DNA from: Terriglobales bacterium
GTDB taxonomy: Bacteria > Acidobacteriota > Terriglobia > Terriglobales > Acidobacteriaceae
Assembly: GCA_035624455.1 (NCBI GenBank)
Contig: DASPRM010000153.1
Coordinates: forward strand, 36,988 to 100,987
Length of the DNA: 64,000 bases
Reading direction: 5' to 3'
Made by a program: the position numbers and the translations under genes. This document shows, one piece after another, positions 62,883 through 64,000 of the stretch (its first letter is position 1; each line of letters starts with the position of its first letter). Below the pieces are notes generated by a model. That model did no database searches and was not told the DNA's origin. It saw nothing but the letters and a program-made list of their open reading frames with translations.

Positions 62883-62918
62883 TCGGCTGGCGGATTGCAC
62901 TTCTCCGCCAGCCGATTT
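62883..62918 (+). terminator. Strong hairpin, possible terminator
   Basis: TCGGCTGGCGGA and TCCGCCAGCCGA (62883-62915) form a perfect 12-base stem with a 9-base loop, followed by TTTCGG. The T tail is short, so a structural or repeat role is also possible. Apart from this and the small frame at 62713, the gap 62507-63090 holds nothing I recognise. Confidence 0.5.
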
Positions 62919-63063
62919 CGGTCCAAGAGCCTGCTGCGATGTGCAGCGCTACTCAATTCTCAAAGATCGTAATGGTCGCGGTCCTGCCGAAGCATTCAAG
63001 AACTCATAAAACGGGTGGCCGTTCCGTAGAGGACGAATCACCGTTGCCCTACGGCAGGCTGAA

Positions 63064-63090
63064 CTAAAAGGGACTTGGGCAACCCTTTAG
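63064..63090 (-). terminator. Terminator after the pilin-type gene
   Basis: On the minus strand, CTAAAGGG pairs with CCCTTTTAG around a 10-base loop and TT follows. It starts at the stop codon of the pilin-like gene. Confidence 0.45.
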
Positions 63091-63948
63091 CTACTGCGGC
63101 AGCGGTGAGGGTGCCGGCTGCAAGCGGACCGTCTGCCCAGCTTGCGCCAGCGCCATGGCAGCGGTGATATTGCGAGGCGAGAGATCAAAAGTGCTCATCA
63201 TGACTCCGTGCATCCCTGTCTGGGGATCGATCTGGGCGGTTTGCACGGTAAGAGTGAGAGCTACGTCCGTCACGTAGCTTACGCCATTCACAGCGGCAGT
63301 AGACGCCGAGAATGAACATCCTTTAACCGAGGTCACAAGCGCTTGCCCCGGATTCTTGTTCGCCTGGCTAACCGGCGTCGCAGAGCGGCTCAGTGTCCCG
63401 GTTGCAGGATCGCAGACATACTCCACGAGATACAAGCTGCCGTCGGCATTCACATCACCCAAAATATCCAGAGTGCCCGGCGAAACGGTTACTCCGTTTC
63501 CAATCACGCCAGTCGCGTAGACCGGAGCGCCAGTCGTGTGGTTCTGTGTGAAGATGCCGGTAATTTTATTGCCCGTGCTGTCGACATTAATGACTTGCAC
63601 GACTTCGGCATTAACGCCGGTGTCCACACTTACTCTCTCGCCGGCATAAAACAAACCGGCATTACCGACCGCAACATTCTGGGAATTCCCACTGCTGACG
63701 ACGGAACTGGTCAGCGAAGTGTTGGCAACTCCTGAGGAATTGATGAGACCGGCCTGCGTCAGTTCCTGGGAGATTAGCTCAATCGCTCCCCGCACGCCGG
63801 AATGCATGTCAGCACTCAACTGGTTTGAGGTGTAGTTCTTCTGAAAATAGTTCAGCAAACTGAACGCCGCCGCGGAAATCACCAGCAGCACCGCAACCGC
63901 TGCCATCAGCTCGAGCAACGAGAAGCCGCGTTGTGATTTGACTTGCAT
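63091..63948 (-). CDS. PilW-type minor pilin (prepilin)
   Basis: A 285-residue prepilin-like protein with the type IV leader QRGFSLLELMAAV at the start (cleavage after Gly8, Phe9 as first mature residue), a long hydrophobic helix (about 9-33) and a globular domain full of Ser/Thr/Asn with DVNADGSLYLVEYVCDPATG near residue 175. Such minor pilins prime assembly of type IV pili or a type II secretion pseudopilus. The ATG at 63948 is close after a stop codon of an upstream gene (63956). It is the last gene of a minus-strand cluster that continues beyond the window. Confidence 0.8.
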   Translation of the reverse strand: MQVKSQRGFSLLELMAAVAVLLVISAAAFSLLNYFQKNYTSNQLSADMHSGVRGAIELISQELTQAGLINSSGVANTSLTSSVVSSGNSQNVAVGNAGLFYAGERVSVDTGVNAEVVQVINVDSTGNKITGIFTQNHTTGAPVYATGVIGNGVTVSPGTLDILGDVNADGSLYLVEYVCDPATGTLSRSATPVSQANKNPGQALVTSVKGCSFSASTAAVNGVSYVTDVALTLTVQTAQIDPQTGMHGVMMSTFDLSPRNITAAMALAQAGQTVRLQPAPSPLPQ

Positions 63949-63953
63949 CTTGT

Positions 63954-64000
63954 CTAAAAGTTGGCCTTCACTGACACCAGGGTAGTAGGAGGCACGATCC
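63954..64000 (-). CDS. 3' end of a gene upstream of PilW, probably another minor pilin
   Basis: Only the last 14 codons are seen (ending TTLVSVKANF and TAG at 63954-63956). The beta-strand ending is typical of minor pilins such as PilV, and it lies five bases before the PilW-type start, so an operon is likely. The identity is a guess from context. Confidence 0.4.
   Translation of the reverse strand, partial: IVPPTTLVSVKANF

Overview
The window (about 58 percent GC by eye) looks like a chromosomal segment of a soil or freshwater Acidobacteriota member (Terriglobia / Koribacter-like). This is inferred from gene content and repeat style: a FecR-type protein above mreBCD-PBP2, an archaeal-type ProS, a standalone B12-binding mutase subunit, GerW and EcsC proteins in a non-sporulation setting, and many small intergenic hairpin and heptamer repeats. 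No rRNA, tRNA, phage, IS element or CRISPR array was seen. Almost everything is ordinary chromosomal coding sequence, and gene density is high.

Layout. 0-5.6 kb (minus): cell-shape operon mreB-mreC-mreD-mrdA (PBP2 cut by the window edge), preceded by a FecR-domain envelope protein. 5.8-10.1 kb (plus): aldehyde dehydrogenase, RHH/PIN toxin-antitoxin pair, class I aminotransferase, PHP-type phosphatase. 10.2-13.6 kb (minus): peptidoglycan-binding protein, HtrA protease, EamA transporter. 13.8-17.7 kb (plus): a compact operon of GNAT-like protein, DUF485 small membrane subunit, sodium:solute symporter and nitrilase, closed by a terminator; this is the most distinctive metabolic unit here. 17.8-23.8 kb: small membrane protein, SPL-like radical SAM protein, exported WD40 protein plus Tat-exported intradiol dioxygenase, GerW, EcsC, and a MocR regulator with a readable promoter and operator.

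24.3-32.2 kb: proS, a second radical SAM enzyme, cupin, RNase J, threonine dehydratase-like enzyme, SH3/TPR protein and uppP. 32.5-38.4 kb: aldehyde dehydrogenase, then the conserved uppS-cdsA-dxr-rseP operon (minus), which with uppP covers isoprenoid, undecaprenyl carrier, phospholipid and envelope stress functions. 38.6-48.5 kb: zinc-ribbon/HTH regulator divergent from an HD protein, hutH, then an acyl-CoA cluster (thioesterase, enoyl-CoA hydratase, HMG-CoA lyase-like, carboxyltransferase), class IV aminotransferase, short enoyl-CoA hydratase and B12-binding mutase subunit, together suggesting branched-chain amino acid catabolism.

48.8-64 kb: AlkA-type glycosylase, Nudix-like protein, MsrPQ, a SUMF1-fold protein lacking the FGE cysteines, HAD dehalogenase, aroA bracketed by two near-identical hairpin repeats, alpha/beta hydrolase, PspC and TPR proteins, thiD, a doubly frameshifted NAD(P)-binding gene, and the edge of a type IV pilin cluster. 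Intergenic spaces carry several repeat families (a 50-bp palindromic element, hairpins with an AAAAGAC loop, the pair around aroA, and 7-bp tandem patches). These and a recurring TTGTGKTA extended -10 motif are the main structures not explained by genes. No clearly new defence or mobile system was found.
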